Shown here piece after piece: positions 6,880 to 6,914 of a stretch of DNA of 6,914 bases. The stretch is from Porphyrobacter sp. (GTDB taxonomy: Bacteria; Pseudomonadota; Alphaproteobacteria; Sphingomonadales; Sphingomonadaceae). Below the pieces are notes generated by a model. The model was not told where the DNA came from. It worked only from the letters and a program-made list of their open reading frames with translations, and ran no database searches. Both the position numbers and the translations under genes were made by a program. The stretch covers positions 1 through 6,914 of the forward strand of contig JACIYY010000335.1 in the NCBI GenBank assembly GCA_014359685.1. The letters run 5' to 3'. Position 1 is the stretch's first letter; every line of letters starts with the position of its first letter.

Positions 6880-6899
6880 CACCGGCGCAGGGGCCGGTG
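6880..6899. other. Hairpin near the right edge
   Basis: CACCGGC (6880-6886) pairs with GCCGGTG (6893-6899) around a 6-base loop, a perfect 7-bp stem. There is no T tract on either strand. It could help end transcription from either side or be a leader structure of a gene past the edge. Confidence 0.3.
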
Positions 6900-6914
6900 G
6901 GTGTTGGGGGATCG

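Noticed and set aside
5470..6882. 470-codon minus-strand open frame across holA and lptE
   Set aside because: An antisense shadow rich in Gln/His/Gly/Arg; holA on the other strand is clearly recognisable.
6833..6914. Possible gene start (four ATG codons) running off the right edge
   Set aside because: No Shine-Dalgarno sequence, only 27 codons visible and no recognisable protein; the ATG run is explained by the GAT repeat.

Overview
This is a GC-rich stretch (roughly 70 % by eye) of bacterial chromosome. It most likely comes from an alphaproteobacterium of the order Sphingomonadales. The grounds are a DUF3576 lipoprotein–leuS–lptE–holA gene run, sphingomonad-style LptE and HolA sequences, and a promoter with a CGCTATAGAGG-type -10 region. 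That placement rests on recalled gene order and sequence style, not on a search.

Layout. The left third is on the minus strand: phbB (acetoacetyl-CoA reductase, 122-844), and upstream of it an uncharacterised exported protein with a C-terminus like an outer-membrane beta-barrel (1002-1787). Then comes a divergent, apparently non-coding region of about 390 bp (1788-2175). It carries a CtrA-box-like element, a set of GTTCA repeats and a good sigma-70-type promoter pointing right. The right two thirds are a tight plus-strand operon: DUF3576 lipoprotein (2176-2634), leuS (2658-5165), lptE (5162-5743) and holA (5740-6786). The last three overlap through ATGA and GTGA junctions. After holA, 128 bp remain, holding hairpins and a short GAT repeat but no supported gene.

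How the genes work together. phbB supplies (R)-3-hydroxybutyryl-CoA for polyhydroxybutyrate storage. The right-hand operon joins translation (LeuRS), outer-membrane LPS delivery (LptE, probably with the DUF3576 lipoprotein as an envelope protein of unknown role) and replication (DNA polymerase III delta subunit). This is a growth-linked housekeeping cluster. I see no mobile element, phage gene, CRISPR array, toxin-antitoxin pair, defence system or RNA gene. The main unknowns are the exported protein at 1002-1787, the DUF3576 protein, and the regulatory elements between them; I found no convincing new system.
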